From positions 124,001-188,000 of the forward strand of contig NZ_KE386925.1 in the NCBI RefSeq assembly GCF_000429605.1: a stretch of DNA of 64,000 bases, given 5' to 3'. This DNA comes from Azonexus hydrophilus DSM 23864. Lineage in GTDB: Bacteria; Pseudomonadota; Gammaproteobacteria; Burkholderiales; Rhodocyclaceae. The notes beneath the pieces were generated by a model. That model searched no databases. It saw only the letters and a program-made list of their open reading frames with translations, and was not told where the DNA came from. Positions within the stretch are counted from its first letter, which is position 1, and each line of letters begins with the position of its first letter. This document shows, one piece after another, positions 28,401 through 36,840 of the stretch. The position numbers and the translations under genes were made by a program.

Positions 28401-28928
28401 ACGGATCGAGTATTCACCGGGCGAGACAACCTGGGTGACGTTGGCGTAGCCGGCCAGTGTCACCTGGGCGCGGAACTTCTCGGCGTCGAGCGTCTGGCCC
28501 TTCCTGAATGCAAACGTGTAGGCGGCCATGAACTCCGGCGGCGCCAGCCGGTTGACCGCGGTCGCCGCCGGCACCAGCAGGATCTGCACCTCGCCCTGCA
28601 ATGCGGCCCACAGCGTCGCCAGGCGTTCGGAAACGAGGTCCTGGTGTGGCGAGAAATGGTCGTAGGGCAGGGTTTCCCAGTCCGGTAGCAGGCGCACCTT
28701 GAGCTGCGGCGCGAACCACGGGATTTCTTCCAACAGGCGCTGCGCGTCGGCGGCGCTGGCGGTGACCACGGCGAAAGTCCGTTGCGGGTTGCTGGCCGCC
28801 AGTTCAGCCAGTGTCAGGGCATCGGCGGAACCGGCATGAGCCGGCAGGTCGATGCGCTGGCCGGCCTTGGGCAGGGCGGGGAGGGACAACAGGAGCGGGG
28901 TGACGGACACGGCGTGACTACGGGACAA
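25437..28928 (-). CDS. mfd: Transcription-repair coupling factor Mfd with in-frame palindrome insertion
   Basis: 1163 residues (E. coli Mfd: 1148). UvrB-like N-terminal part (ATAVNRLAPPEF, DLFPMGSQLPYRLDLFDDEVESI), RNA polymerase-interacting domain around FLELHYAND, then helicase motifs GDVGFGKTEVALRAAF, LCPTTLL, DEEHRFGVRQKE and LTATPIPRTLALS, and a C-terminal D7 domain. It removes stalled RNA polymerase and recruits UvrAB. Residues 350-370 are encoded by a 63-base perfect inverted repeat that keeps the frame. The site is near the linker between the UvrB-like region and domain 3. All motor motifs are intact, so the gene is probably functional. Confidence 0.96.
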   Translation of the reverse strand: MSRSHAVSVTPLLLSLPALPKAGQRIDLPAHAGSADALTLAELAASNPQRTFAVVTASAADAQRLLEEIPWFAPQLKVRLLPDWETLPYDHFSPHQDLVSERLATLWAALQGEVQILLVPAATAVNRLAPPEFMAAYTFAFRKGQTLDAEKFRAQVTLAGYANVTQVVSPGEYSIRGGLIDLFPMGSQLPYRLDLFDDEVESIKTFDVDTQRTVYPVPEVRLLPAREFPLDDKGRTHFRQAFRERFEGDPAKSGIYKDISTGIASAGIEYYLPLFFDATATLFDYLPKDAVFVTHGDAPAAIAAFWNDTRSRYNLLQGDKARPLLAPEELFLTDEAFFTAAKSYGRLALGKTGDRPQFCESENRGLSPVLLPNVAVDRRSDDPLGALKNHLASYPGRVLLLAETAGRRETLAAMFAEHGLKPAACADFAAFAGGKETLALTVSPLQQGFALDQVAFISETELFAGSPRRTRREAARKASFDNWLKDLTELKVGDPVVHESHGIGRYRGLVRMDLGLGEQEFLELHYANDAKLFVPVAQLHVISRYSGAEPDAAPLHTLGSGQWEKAKRKAAEQARDTAAELLALYAARAARQGHAFDFSENDYEAFADGFGFEETADQAQAIAAVIADMKSGKPMDRLVCGDVGFGKTEVALRAAFCAVAGGKQVAVLCPTTLLCEQHYQTFVDRFADWPVKVAEISRFKTAKETAQALQDLAEGKIDIIIGTHKLIGKDVKFNRLGLVIIDEEHRFGVRQKETLKAMRAEVDVLTLTATPIPRTLALSMEGLRDFSVIATAPQKRLAIKTFVSRFSDGIIREAVLRELKRGGQVYFLHNEVDTIENMREKLEKLVPEARIVIGHGQMNERELERVMRDFTGQRANLLLCTTIIETGIDNPHANTILINRSEKFGLAQLHQLRGRVGRSHHQAYAYLLVQDEKAMTKQAKMRLEAIQAMEELGSGFFLAMHDLEIRGAGEVLGDNQSGEMQEVGFTMFSEMLNRAVAHLKQGKVLETADLTQPIGVSGEINLRTPALLPDAYCPDVHERLTLYKRLANCEADDEIDTLQEELVDRFGELPLQAQALVATHRLRLLVKPLLVQKLDAGNDQVTIQFAPEFSKNPPIEPIKIINLIQKNRSYKLAGQDKISLLRHCPALQDKVAAVKDMIRELTK
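27818..27880. repeat. 63-bp REP-like palindromic element inside mfd
   Basis: Perfect 21-base arms (27818-27838 and 27860-27880), running from GTAAAACCGGGG to CCCCGGTTTTAC and containing GGGGACAGACCAC. The stem continues inward as GATTTT/AAAATT with one G-T pair, leaving the nine-base loop CAGATTCGC. The total of 63 bases equals 21 codons with no stop in the mfd frame. The arm resembles palindromic repeats associated with REP-type (RAYT) transposases in proteobacteria; that link is from memory. No transposase is nearby and no target duplication is evident. Confidence 0.88.
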
Positions 28929-28981
28929 CGACAGGGGTTGCGATTATAGCTGCTTGCCGTTGGCCGCCTTGCCGGCGATGG

Positions 28982-29749
28982 CTATTTGAGCAGCCCGATC
29001 TCGCGTGCCGTCTGTTCGCCAATCAGGGTGTGCAGCAGGCTGGCCGGTATTTCGGCGCGCTCGGCAGTCAGCGGAATCCGCCCGCCCATGATCTCGGCGC
29101 TGCGTTGCGGCAGCAGCGGCGTTTTATCCGGTTCGGCGTAACCGTGCGGATGGATGGGCTGCAGACTCGCCAGGTGGTATTTGTCGGTGGCGCCAAAGGT
29201 GTGAAGCAATTCGTGGGCGATCACGACATTGTTCTGGCGGTGCTGGCGTCGGCTGGCATAGGCGTGAATCAAACCGAGTTGGCCCTTGCTCAGACCGATC
29301 GAATGCGGCACTTGCGCATTGCGCTCGGGGTCGTGGTAGAGCACGAACAGGCGGACCTGCGGTTGCGGGCCGGCAATGGCGTCGTTGTTCATGGGCCACC
29401 AGCGCAGCTTCAGGCTCCACAGCATGTTGTCGAGTGCACTGCCGTGCTCGACCGGCAGCGGCGGTTGTTCGCGCAGCGGCGGCGCAACCCGGACCACCAC
29501 AGGTTGCAGCACGGTCTTGCCGTAGCGCTGACTCTCCTGGGCGATCCACTGGCCGATATCCGCGAAACTTTCGTTCTCCAGCGTGTTCAGATACGCAGTG
29601 GTTGCCGGGGAGTTGTCGGCGGCGATCGGATAGAGCGCGACATGGACGGTATGTTCCCAGGCGCTGAGACGGGTCGTGGCGCGCCAGGCGGCAAGGCCGA
29701 CGGTGGTCAGCACGAGCAGGAGAATCAGGATGCGGAATTTTCGGAACAA
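28982..29749 (-). CDS. Membrane-anchored metzincin-like putative zinc protease
   Basis: 255 residues from a TTG start (reverse strand at 29749) behind AGGACACG; no ATG is available upstream. An N-terminal hydrophobic segment (about residues 7-23) follows a basic MFRKFR start, indicating a signal anchor. The catalytic motif HELLHTFGATD (His179, Glu180, His183, Asp189) fits HExxHxxGxxD of metzincins, and AEIMGGRI near 219-225 could be the Met-turn. The protein should face the periplasm. Substrate and named family are unknown. It is a single gene between mfd and an opposite small gene. Confidence 0.8.
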   Translation of the reverse strand: MFRKFRILILLLVLTTVGLAAWRATTRLSAWEHTVHVALYPIAADNSPATTAYLNTLENESFADIGQWIAQESQRYGKTVLQPVVVRVAPPLREQPPLPVEHGSALDNMLWSLKLRWWPMNNDAIAGPQPQVRLFVLYHDPERNAQVPHSIGLSKGQLGLIHAYASRRQHRQNNVVIAHELLHTFGATDKYHLASLQPIHPHGYAEPDKTPLLPQRSAEIMGGRIPLTAERAEIPASLLHTLIGEQTAREIGLLK

Positions 29750-29846
29750 TGTCGTGTCCTAGTGACCGTTGGGGATGCGCAAATTGGCGATGTCATTATA
29801 TTATTGCGGCCTCATACCTTGAAAGCGCTCAATCCGGGTCACTCTG

Positions 29847-30032
29847 ATGTCCTTGTTCAAAGAAAAACGTGCAGGTCTGGAACGTCGTGTCGGGCGCGAA
29901 CGCACCGGCAGGAACATGGTTGAACGTCGCGCTGCCGAGCGCCGACAAGTCGCCTTGATGGAAATATCCTTCGTCGAATGGGCGACCCAGTTTGCCCACT
30001 ACAAGAAACAGGCCGGTAGCGGCGTCAAGTAA
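29847..30032 (+). CDS. Small charged protein, unknown function
   Basis: 61 residues with an Arg/Glu-rich first half (KEKRAGLERRVGRERTGRN, VERRAAERRQ) and a more hydrophobic second half (EISFVEWATQFAHYKKQ). No family recognised. The ribosome site is weak (CCGGGT). It lies 98 bases after the divergent protease start and converges on the hydrolase-like gene, overlapping its end by eight bases. It is a likely gene because the frame has a structured two-part composition, but the evidence is modest. Confidence 0.55.
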   Translation: MSLFKEKRAGLERRVGRERTGRNMVERRAAERRQVALMEISFVEWATQFAHYKKQAGSGVK

Positions 30033-30645
30033 GCGAATCCGGAATCCCCGGCAGACGCCTTGCGTGTTCGACGAACCACCCCGACACGCGCTCTTCCTGA
30101 TTCTCTCCGGTTTGCAGCACGTGCATTGCGCATGGGCAGGCGACATGGCGATGCGCTCTTTGCCATGAGGCGAGCGCCGCCGGGTCGTTGCCATCGATCA
30201 GTATCAGCAGCGGCGCCACCAGCATTTCCAGCGCCTGCAGGCCAGCCCGGTCGACCAGACCACCATGGCAACTCAAGGTGCTGACCTGGGTGTCGCGCAG
30301 GGCGGCTACCCGGATCGCCGCCGGAGTGACATCGCCACTGGCGTGAATCGCCAACGGCAGTTCCTGCATGTCGCCATCGCGGCGGATCAGGTCGAGGATG
30401 TCGGTTATCCGGCGTGCCAGACGCGAGACGTCCTGGGGCGTATCGACGAAATGGCGTTCACGTTCGCTGATCACTTCCATGGTCAGTACGGCATGGCCGC
30501 GGTTGAACAGATTGCCCGCGAACGGATCGTCCACCGCCAACGGCTGTATCCGTGGCAGCAGGACAAGGCTGCGCGGATGCTCCGGCAAGGCCAGATGGCC
30601 GAGCAGGGTGCCGTGCGAGGTCTGGATGTTCAGGTGTCGGTTCAT
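30025..30645 (-). CDS. Alpha/beta-hydrolase-like protein coupled to AmmeMemoRadiSam genes
   Basis: 206 residues from the ATG at 30645, which overlaps the radical SAM stop (ATGA). The layout resembles dienelactone-hydrolase-type proteins: HGTLLGHLALPEHPRSLVLL at the start, a mid-region ASGDVTPAAIRVAAL where the nucleophile elbow is expected, and APLLILIDGNDPAAL at the acid position. I do not see a clear GxSxG elbow, so it may be non-catalytic or use another residue. Translational coupling ties it to the upstream trio; its role there is unknown. Confidence 0.7.
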   Translation of the reverse strand: MNRHLNIQTSHGTLLGHLALPEHPRSLVLLPRIQPLAVDDPFAGNLFNRGHAVLTMEVISERERHFVDTPQDVSRLARRITDILDLIRRDGDMQELPLAIHASGDVTPAAIRVAALRDTQVSTLSCHGGLVDRAGLQALEMLVAPLLILIDGNDPAALASWQRAHRHVACPCAMHVLQTGENQEERVSGWFVEHARRLPGIPDSLT

Positions 30646-31751
30646 GGCGCCAGGCGAACAGGAATGCGCCGGGCGCCGAAAGCCTTGCCGTCGTGCCCGA
30701 GCTGACTGCCGAAGCGGCCGGCCAGGCGGCTCCGGCAGTGTGGACATTGCCCCAGCGGATTGAGGTCGTAGCGCCGGATTTCGTACCAGTCGCGGACGAT
30801 CAGGGCGGCGTGACAGCTGGGGCAGTAAGTCGTGCCGCCCTCCTTATCGTGGACATTGCCGGTGTAGACATGGTTCAGCCCGGCATCGCGGGCGATGCGC
30901 CGGGCCTGCGTCAGTGTTGCTGGCGGCGTCGGCGGGATGTCGCCGAGTTTCCAGTCGGGGTGGAAGGCGGTGAAATGCAGCGGCACGTCCGGGCCGAGTT
31001 CGCGGGCAATCCAGGCGGACAGTGCGGCGATCTCGTCGGCGCTGTCGTTTCGGCCCGGAATCAGCAGCGTCGTGATCTCCAGCCAGCAAGCGGTGTCGTG
31101 GTGCAGATAGCTCAGGGTATCGAGCACCGGTTGCAGGCGGGCGCCGCACAAGCTGCGGTAGAAGTCGTCGGTGAAGGCCTTGAGGTCGACGTTGGCGGCG
31201 TCCATGACGGCGAAGAATTCGCGCGCCGGTTCGGCATGGATGTAGCCGGCAGTGACGGCGACATTGCGGATGCCCTGTTCGCGGCAAGCCAGCGCGGTGT
31301 CGATGGCGTACTCGGCAAAGATCACCGGGTCGTTGTAGGTGTAGGCGACGGCGTCGGCGCCGTGGTGCCTGGCGGCGTCGGCGATCATCGCCGGGGTGGC
31401 TTCGTCCATCAGGCGGTCCATGTCCTTCGAGCGCGAGATGTCCCAGTTCTGGCAGAACTTGCAGGCGAGGTTGCAGCCGGCGGTGCCGAAAGACAGCACG
31501 CTGCTGCCCGGATGGAAATGATTGAGCGGTTTCTTTTCGATCGGATCGATGCAGAAACCGGAGGAGCGGCCGTAGGTGGTCAGTTGCATCGCCCCGTCGT
31601 GCATCTGGCGGACGAAGCAGGCGCCGCGCTGGCCTTCATGCAACTGGCAGTCGCGCGGGCACAGGTCGCACTGGATGCGCCCGTCGGCCAGGGGGTGCCA
31701 CCAGCGGGCGTGATATAGCTTCGTTGCGGTCAACGGGGATTTTCCTGCCAT
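30642..31751 (-). CDS. amrS: AmmeMemoRadiSam system radical SAM enzyme
   Basis: 369 residues from the ATG at 31751 (376 from 31772; both overlap amrA). Radical SAM cluster motif in TAGCNLACKFCQNWDIS (CxxxCxxC). An N-terminal cysteine set IQCDLCPRDCQL and a C-terminal pair of CxxC motifs (TYCPSCHAAL, GQCPHCRSRL) match the AmrS family. The reaction is not established in any organism I know of. The gene lies third in a tightly overlapping set with MEMO and AMMECR1 homologues. Confidence 0.92.
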   Translation of the reverse strand: MAGKSPLTATKLYHARWWHPLADGRIQCDLCPRDCQLHEGQRGACFVRQMHDGAMQLTTYGRSSGFCIDPIEKKPLNHFHPGSSVLSFGTAGCNLACKFCQNWDISRSKDMDRLMDEATPAMIADAARHHGADAVAYTYNDPVIFAEYAIDTALACREQGIRNVAVTAGYIHAEPAREFFAVMDAANVDLKAFTDDFYRSLCGARLQPVLDTLSYLHHDTACWLEITTLLIPGRNDSADEIAALSAWIARELGPDVPLHFTAFHPDWKLGDIPPTPPATLTQARRIARDAGLNHVYTGNVHDKEGGTTYCPSCHAALIVRDWYEIRRYDLNPLGQCPHCRSRLAGRFGSQLGHDGKAFGARRIPVRLAP

Positions 31752-32278
31752 TTTTGCACCGTGTAACGCCATAACCGGAGTTCCGGCGACCAGTAAGTCC
31801 CCGATAGGCCAGCCTTTTGCTTCAGGCGGGCGAGGAAGACGGCCGGCTCCGGCAGTTGTTCCCAGACTTGCGGCAGGAAGGTGGCCCGGCGTCCGCCAGC
31901 GGCCAGGATCAGGCCGTCCACCTGTGGCCGCAAGCGGGCCAGCGCGTCGGCTTCGTCGGTGACGAACAGCGGTTCGGCCGGGGACAGCAGGGAGACCTCG
32001 ACCCGAGTGCGCGCCAGTTCGTCGCGGGTTAGCGGCGGGAAGCGCGGATCGCGGAAAGCGGCGGCGTGGGCGTTGGCCTGGACGTCGTCGATCAATGGTC
32101 GGTGCGCCTCCAGGCTGCCGATGCAGCCGTGCAGTTCGCCGGCTTGCGTCAGGGTGACGAAGGTCGCGCCGGGCTCGTGCAATGCCGGCAGGTCGGGCGT
32201 TGCTGGCGCGGCTTGGCCCAGTGCTTCGCTTATGCTCCGACGCGCCAGTTGCAGCAGGGTTTGGCCGAGTTCATCCAT
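31730..32278 (-). CDS. amrA: AMMECR1-domain protein (AmrA)
   Basis: 182 residues from the ATG at 32278; a start at 32290 is possible. Family motifs are GCIGSLEAHRPLIDDVQANAHAAAF (the LxGCIG signature), DPRFPPLTRDEL, VDGLILAAGGRRATFLPQVW, and KQKAGL near the end. AMMECR1 proteins occur in all domains of life with unknown biochemistry. It overlaps amrB by eight bases and amrS by at least 22, so the three should be made together. Confidence 0.93.
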   Translation of the reverse strand: MDELGQTLLQLARRSISEALGQAAPATPDLPALHEPGATFVTLTQAGELHGCIGSLEAHRPLIDDVQANAHAAAFRDPRFPPLTRDELARTRVEVSLLSPAEPLFVTDEADALARLRPQVDGLILAAGGRRATFLPQVWEQLPEPAVFLARLKQKAGLSGTYWSPELRLWRYTVQKWQENPR

Positions 32279-33068
32279 GATCGTCCTCATGGAAAGCGAA
32301 GGCGGCGTAGCCGACGACGCGCTGGCGGTCGCCGGCGGTGTCGCCGGAATTGCACAGATCGAGCAAGCTCGGGCGCAGGCCATGCCGTTGCGCGGCGAGC
32401 AACAGGCCGTTGACCGGGAAGGCGCCGCAGGCTTGCTCAGGGCGGATGTCGGTGGCCAGGTTGAGGATGTGGCTGCAGGTGGCGCGGTCGACCTGTTGCG
32501 CGGCGGCGTAAGTCAGGAAATGCGACAGGTCGGAACTGATGACGATCAGGGTTTCCGCGCCGCCCCACAGGCGTTCGAGCACTTCGGCGACGGCCTCCGG
32601 TGTGGCGTTGCCGACGGCCAGCGGCAGCAGCGTGAAATCGTCGAGGGCGCGCTGCAGGAAAGGCAGGTGGACTTCCAGCGAATGTTCCTGTGCGTGTGCC
32701 GCCGCGCTGACGCCGACCTGCGGCAGTTGCGCGATCAGCGCGCGTGCCGCCGTATCCAGGCGCACCTTGCCCAGTGGTGTGGCGAATGCTTCGCAATCGG
32801 GCAAGGCCAGACCGCGCACGGCAACCCGATGCGTCGGGCCGAGCAGGATCACGCGGCGGATTGTCGTCCGCCATGGTGCCAGCGTGGCGTAGGCAAGGGC
32901 CGCGGTCGGGCCGGAATAGACGTAGCCGGCATGCGGCACGATCAGCGCCTTGGGTTGCTGCAGGGGCGTCGTCTGGGCCACGGCCAGCAGTTGATCGACC
33001 GTAGCCTGCAACTGGCCGGGGTCGGCCGGGTAGAACATGCCGGCGACGGCGGGCGCCCGGATCGTCAT
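32271..33068 (-). CDS. amrB: MEMO-family protein (AmrB)
   Basis: 265 residues from the ATG at 33068, giving the family start MTIRAPAVAGMFYPADP. Conserved motifs: IVPHAGYVYSGPTAALAY, VILLGPTHRVAVRGLALP, AQEHSLEVHLPFLQ, and LIVISSDLSHF. These residues line the extradiol-dioxygenase-like pocket of human MEMO1. In MEMO1 the site binds metal (iron or copper reported); the bacterial role is unknown. First gene of the amrB-amrA-amrS-hydrolase set. Confidence 0.94.
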   Translation of the reverse strand: MTIRAPAVAGMFYPADPGQLQATVDQLLAVAQTTPLQQPKALIVPHAGYVYSGPTAALAYATLAPWRTTIRRVILLGPTHRVAVRGLALPDCEAFATPLGKVRLDTAARALIAQLPQVGVSAAAHAQEHSLEVHLPFLQRALDDFTLLPLAVGNATPEAVAEVLERLWGGAETLIVISSDLSHFLTYAAAQQVDRATCSHILNLATDIRPEQACGAFPVNGLLLAAQRHGLRPSLLDLCNSGDTAGDRQRVVGYAAFAFHEDDHG

Positions 33069-33075
33069 GGCTGCC

Positions 33076-34332
33076 TCAAACCAGCGCCAAGCCGACACCC
33101 ATGCCGCCGCCGATGGCGAGCAGGCCGGGCAGGGCGTGGCGGGCCAGGGTCTTGCCGCCGATGCTGACGACCAGACCGATCTTGAACACCAGGTTGGCGA
33201 CCAGCGCCAGCGTCACGGCGATGACCGCATCGGCCTGCAGCACGCGTTCCAGGTTGAACATGCGCAGCGTGGACAGCACGCTGGCGTCGGCGTCGGTCAG
33301 GCCGGACACCAATGCGACGATGAACAGGCCGCTGTTGCCGGCGATGTCCTGCAGCCAGGCGGCCGCCAGCAGCACGACGGCGTAGAGCAGGCCGAAGGAG
33401 ACGGCGGTCTTCAGCTCGGTCGGATTCTTCACTTCCGGCATCGGCAACTCGCCGGCATCGTTGAGTATCTTCCAGCCGTACAGCGACATGATCACGCCGG
33501 GCACGATGCCGCAGGCGAAGACGATGGCGATCGGCCCGATCAGGCTGTGCGCGACGACACTGGCAATGATGCCGAGCCGGATCATGACCATGACGTTGGC
33601 GATCAGGATGACGATCGCCGACATGCGTACCAGATGGCCATGTTCGGCGGCGTGACGGGAGAACATCATGGTCGTTGCGGTCGACGAGGCCAGACCGCCG
33701 AAAATGCCGAGCAGCGCCGCGCCGTGGCGGGCACCGATGATGCGCAGCGCAAGGTAGCCGGCGAGCGCCAGCCCGGAAATCAGCACCACCATCCACCAGA
33801 CCTGGCGCGGGTTGATCGCGTCGTAGGGGCCGAAGCTCTGGTTGGGCAGGATGGGCAGGATGACCAGCGAGAGCACGGCGAACTGCAGGATGGAATTGAG
33901 ATCTTTCGGCGTCGTCCGCTCGCTGAACTGTTTCAGTTCGGCCTTGAAGTAGAGCAGCACTGTCGTGGTAATCGCCAGCATCACCGCCAGCGTCGCGTAA
34001 CCCAGCCAGACGGCGGCGCCCAGGCCGTAGGTGACGATGATCGCCGCCTCCGAGGTGAAGCCGCGATACTGTTCTTCCTGTTGCGTGGAAAAGTTGGAGG
34101 CGACCATAGACGCCGCCAGCACCACCAGCCCGACCGCCAGCAGCCAAGGGCTGCCGCTTTTCTCGCCGAGCATGGCGAACAGGCAGCCGAGCATGGCGAC
34201 CAGCGAGAAAGTGCGCAGGCCGGCCGCCGAGTCCGGGCGCCGCTCGCGCTCCATGCCGATCAGCAGGCCGATGCCGAGCGCCGTGGCGAAAGCTTCGACC
34301 GGGGCGGCCAGTTCTGGGGCGACGAAACTCAT
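33076..34332 (-). CDS. MgtC/DUF4010-family membrane protein
   Basis: 418 residues from the ATG at 34332, with AGAGGAAAGG upstream. About 12 hydrophobic segments. The N-terminal ALGIGLLIGMERERR is the MgtC/SapB signature, and the second half (GGLASSTATTMMFSR, VSGLTDADASVLST) is DUF4010. Function in transport or magnesium homeostasis is inferred from MgtC similarity. The stop lies eight bases before amrB, so it may be the promoter-proximal gene of that cluster. ispD is divergent, starting 42 bases away. Confidence 0.86.
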   Translation of the reverse strand: MSFVAPELAAPVEAFATALGIGLLIGMERERRPDSAAGLRTFSLVAMLGCLFAMLGEKSGSPWLLAVGLVVLAASMVASNFSTQQEEQYRGFTSEAAIIVTYGLGAAVWLGYATLAVMLAITTTVLLYFKAELKQFSERTTPKDLNSILQFAVLSLVILPILPNQSFGPYDAINPRQVWWMVVLISGLALAGYLALRIIGARHGAALLGIFGGLASSTATTMMFSRHAAEHGHLVRMSAIVILIANVMVMIRLGIIASVVAHSLIGPIAIVFACGIVPGVIMSLYGWKILNDAGELPMPEVKNPTELKTAVSFGLLYAVVLLAAAWLQDIAGNSGLFIVALVSGLTDADASVLSTLRMFNLERVLQADAVIAVTLALVANLVFKIGLVVSIGGKTLARHALPGLLAIGGGMGVGLALV

Positions 34333-34373
34333 GCCTTTCCTCTCTTTTGCGTGTTCTTCGTTAAAATTAAGCC

Positions 34374-35060
34374 ATGCCCAGACATTACGCAATCGTTCCC
34401 GCTGCCGGCAGCGGTTCCCGCTTCGGCGCGGAGAAGCCGAAACAGTACCTCGACCTGCTCGGTCGGCCGCTGATTTTCCACACGCTCGCGGCATTGACCG
34501 CGCATCCCGCCATCGAGCGCGTGTGGGTGGTGCTGGCGCCGGACGACCCCTGGTGGCCGCGTTACGACTGGTCCGAACTCGGACCCAAGCTGGAAACCGT
34601 ACGCTGTGGCGGCGCCACCCGCGCCGAGAGCGTCGGTAACGGCCTGCAGGCGGCAGCGCTGGCGGCGGCCGACGATGACTGGATTCTGGTACACGACGCG
34701 GCGCGCCCCTGTCTCAGCCGGCAGATGCTCGACGCGCTGTGCGACAAACTGGCCGACGACCCGGTCGGCGGCATCCTCGCCGTGCCGGTCGCCGATACCT
34801 TGAAGCGCGCAGACGATCAGCAACGCGTGACCGCCACCGAGCCGCGCGACGGACTGTGGCAGGCGCAGACGCCGCAGATGTTCCGCTACGGCCGCCTGGT
34901 CGAGGCGCTGGAAAAGCACAATGCTGTCACCGACGAAGCCGGCGCCATCGAGGCGCTTGGGCTGAAGCCGAAACTGGTACGCGGCGATTCGACCAACCTG
35001 AAAGTCACTTTTCCAGCCGACCTGGCGCTGGCCGCGATGATCCTGAGAGGACGCAAATGA
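34374..35060 (+). CDS. ispD: 2-C-methyl-D-erythritol 4-phosphate cytidylyltransferase
   Basis: 228 residues. Opening nucleotide loop [28 protein letters not shown], mid-motif [12 protein letters not shown] and C-terminal [19 protein letters not shown] are all typical of IspD. It attaches CMP to methylerythritol phosphate in the MEP isoprenoid pathway. A TAAAAT at 34362 may be its -10. ispF overlaps its end by four bases. Confidence 0.97.
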   Translation: MPRHYAIVPAAGSGSRFGAEKPKQYLDLLGRPLIFHTLAALTAHPAIERVWVVLAPDDPWWPRYDWSELGPKLETVRCGGATRAESVGNGLQAAALAAADDDWILVHDAARPCLSRQMLDALCDKLADDPVGGILAVPVADTLKRADDQQRVTATEPRDGLWQAQTPQMFRYGRLVEALEKHNAVTDEAGAIEALGLKPKLVRGDSTNLKVTFPADLALAAMILRGRK

Positions 35061-35548
35061 ATATCCGAGTCGGGCAGGGCTACGACGTCCACAAACTGGT
35101 CGAAGGCCGCAAGCTGATCCTTGGCGGCGTCGAGATCGACCATCCGACCGGGCTGCTCGGTCATTCCGACGCCGACGCGCTGCTGCACGCGATCACCGAC
35201 GCCTTGCTCGGGGCTGTCGCGCTCGGCGACATCGGCCGCCATTTTCCCGATACCGACCCGCGCTACGCCGGCGCAGACAGCCGCGTGCTGTTGCGCGCTG
35301 CTGTTGCACTATTGGCTGAAAAGGGCTGGAAACCGGTCAATGTCGACGCCACGCTGATCGCCCAGAAGCCCAAGCTGGCACCGCACGCGCCGGCCATGGT
35401 CGCCAATGTTGCCGCCGATCTCGGCATCGCCGCTGACTGCGTCAACATCAAGGGCAAGACCAACGAGAAGCTCGGTTATCTTGGGCGCGAGGAAGCGATT
35501 GAGGCGCAGGCTGTGGTTCTGGTGGTAAGGGATCAGCTGCGCGGCTGA
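35057..35548 (+). CDS. ispF: 2-C-methyl-D-erythritol 2,4-cyclodiphosphate synthase
   Basis: 163 residues, start behind GAGAGG. Zn ligands are in GYDVHKL and [22 protein letters not shown]; the tail [20 protein letters not shown] matches the family. It cyclises the CDP-ME phosphate made after IspD. It overlaps ispD by four bases and, convergently, the envZ end by 16 bases. Confidence 0.97.
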   Translation: MNIRVGQGYDVHKLVEGRKLILGGVEIDHPTGLLGHSDADALLHAITDALLGAVALGDIGRHFPDTDPRYAGADSRVLLRAAVALLAEKGWKPVNVDATLIAQKPKLAPHAPAMVANVAADLGIAADCVNIKGKTNEKLGYLGREEAIEAQAVVLVVRDQLRG

Positions 35549-36840
35549 TCCCCCAACACCAGGCGGGCGACCAGGCCGCCGCCGGGGTTGGTCAGCAATT
35601 CCAGTCGTCCGCCATGCAGGCGGGCGATGCGCTCGACGATGGCTAGTCCGAGGCCGGTGCCGGTGACATCTGTACGCGCGACTTCCAGGCGGGTGAAGGG
35701 GCGCTTGAGGCGTTCCATCTCGCTTTCCGGAATGCCTGGCCCACGGTCGGCGATTTCCAGGTGTACTTCCCGTCCGACCACCTCAGCCCTCAGGCTGACG
35801 GCACCGCCACCATATTTCCAGGCGTTGTCGATCAAGTTGATGACCGCCCGGCTGACTGCCTTGGGCCGGATGCGCGCAGTCGTTATCCCATCAAGGTCGA
35901 GTGCCAACGGCCGCCCGATGGCGGCCTGACGCTCGCCGATGGCCGCGAGCAAAGCCGCCAGATCGGTCGTCTCCGGCGCCTCACCGGACTCGGTACGGGC
36001 GTAGTCCATGAATTGCGAGATGACGGCTTCCATCTGCTCGATATCGGCAACGATGCCTTGGCGGGCATTCTCGTCGGCGACGCTCATTTCGGCTTCCAGG
36101 CGCAGCCGGGTCAGCGGGGTGCGCAGGTCGTGCGAAATACCGGCCAGCACTTCCGAACGATCCTTTTCATGGCGGGCGAGGTCGCTGGCCATGGTGTTGA
36201 AGGCCGATGCCAGCGCTCGCATTTCCTCGGCCCCATTCTCGGGCAGGGGCGACGGTGTCTGGCCGCGGCCAACGGCCTGCGCCGAACGGGCCATCGCCTT
36301 CAGTGGCAGGGTAATCCGTGAAGCGATCAGCCAGGCCACCAGCAGCGCCAGTGCTACCGCCAGTGCCGCCCAACTCAGCCAGCGGGTGGCAAAACTCCGG
36401 CTGACCCGTTCGCGCGGCAGGACCAGCCAGAATTCGTCCTCGTCGCGCTCGTCGAGTCGGAAACTGATCCAGAAACCGGCTTCGTCGTTAACCTCGGCGG
36501 CGATTCGTGTCGCCGGCCCGAGCCGGGCGACGACTGCTTCGCGCATCAACTGGTGAAAACGCGAATCCGGCATTGGCAGGATGCGATCCTGGGGTTCGGC
36601 CGGCAGCAGGCGGATGCCTTCACGCGACGAGAACTCGGCGAACAGCCCGGGGCGCTTGTCCGGTGCCGCAGCAAATAGCGAGGCGCGGATCAGATTGACC
36701 GCCGACGCGGCCATGTTGGCGGATTCGCGGGCACGCGGTTCGACATCGATATGGCTGAACAGCGCCAGCCAGCCCGCCGTGCTGCTCAGTACCAGCAGGG
36801 CCAGCAACAGGAAGGTGCGCGCCAGCAGCGAGCGCGGCAT
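35533..36840 (-). CDS. envZ: Sensor histidine kinase EnvZ-like
   Basis: 435 residues. A first membrane segment at about 7-28, a periplasmic loop, a second segment at about 155-176, then HAMP ([18 protein letters not shown]), HisKA with the phospho-His in [20 protein letters not shown], and an HATPase domain ([47 protein letters not shown]). Position and architecture fit EnvZ, partner of the adjacent OmpR; their start/stop overlap by one base. It probably senses envelope or osmotic state. Confidence 0.92.
   Translation of the reverse strand: MPRSLLARTFLLLALLVLSSTAGWLALFSHIDVEPRARESANMAASAVNLIRASLFAAAPDKRPGLFAEFSSREGIRLLPAEPQDRILPMPDSRFHQLMREAVVARLGPATRIAAEVNDEAGFWISFRLDERDEDEFWLVLPRERVSRSFATRWLSWAALAVALALLVAWLIASRITLPLKAMARSAQAVGRGQTPSPLPENGAEEMRALASAFNTMASDLARHEKDRSEVLAGISHDLRTPLTRLRLEAEMSVADENARQGIVADIEQMEAVISQFMDYARTESGEAPETTDLAALLAAIGERQAAIGRPLALDLDGITTARIRPKAVSRAVINLIDNAWKYGGGAVSLRAEVVGREVHLEIADRGPGIPESEMERLKRPFTRLEVARTDVTGTGLGLAIVERIARLHGGRLELLTNPGGGLVARLVLGDQPRS

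Noticed and set aside
29829-30194. A 121-codon minus-strand frame overlapping the small charged gene
   Set aside because: It overlaps the hydrolase-like gene in another frame and shows no motif or ribosome site.
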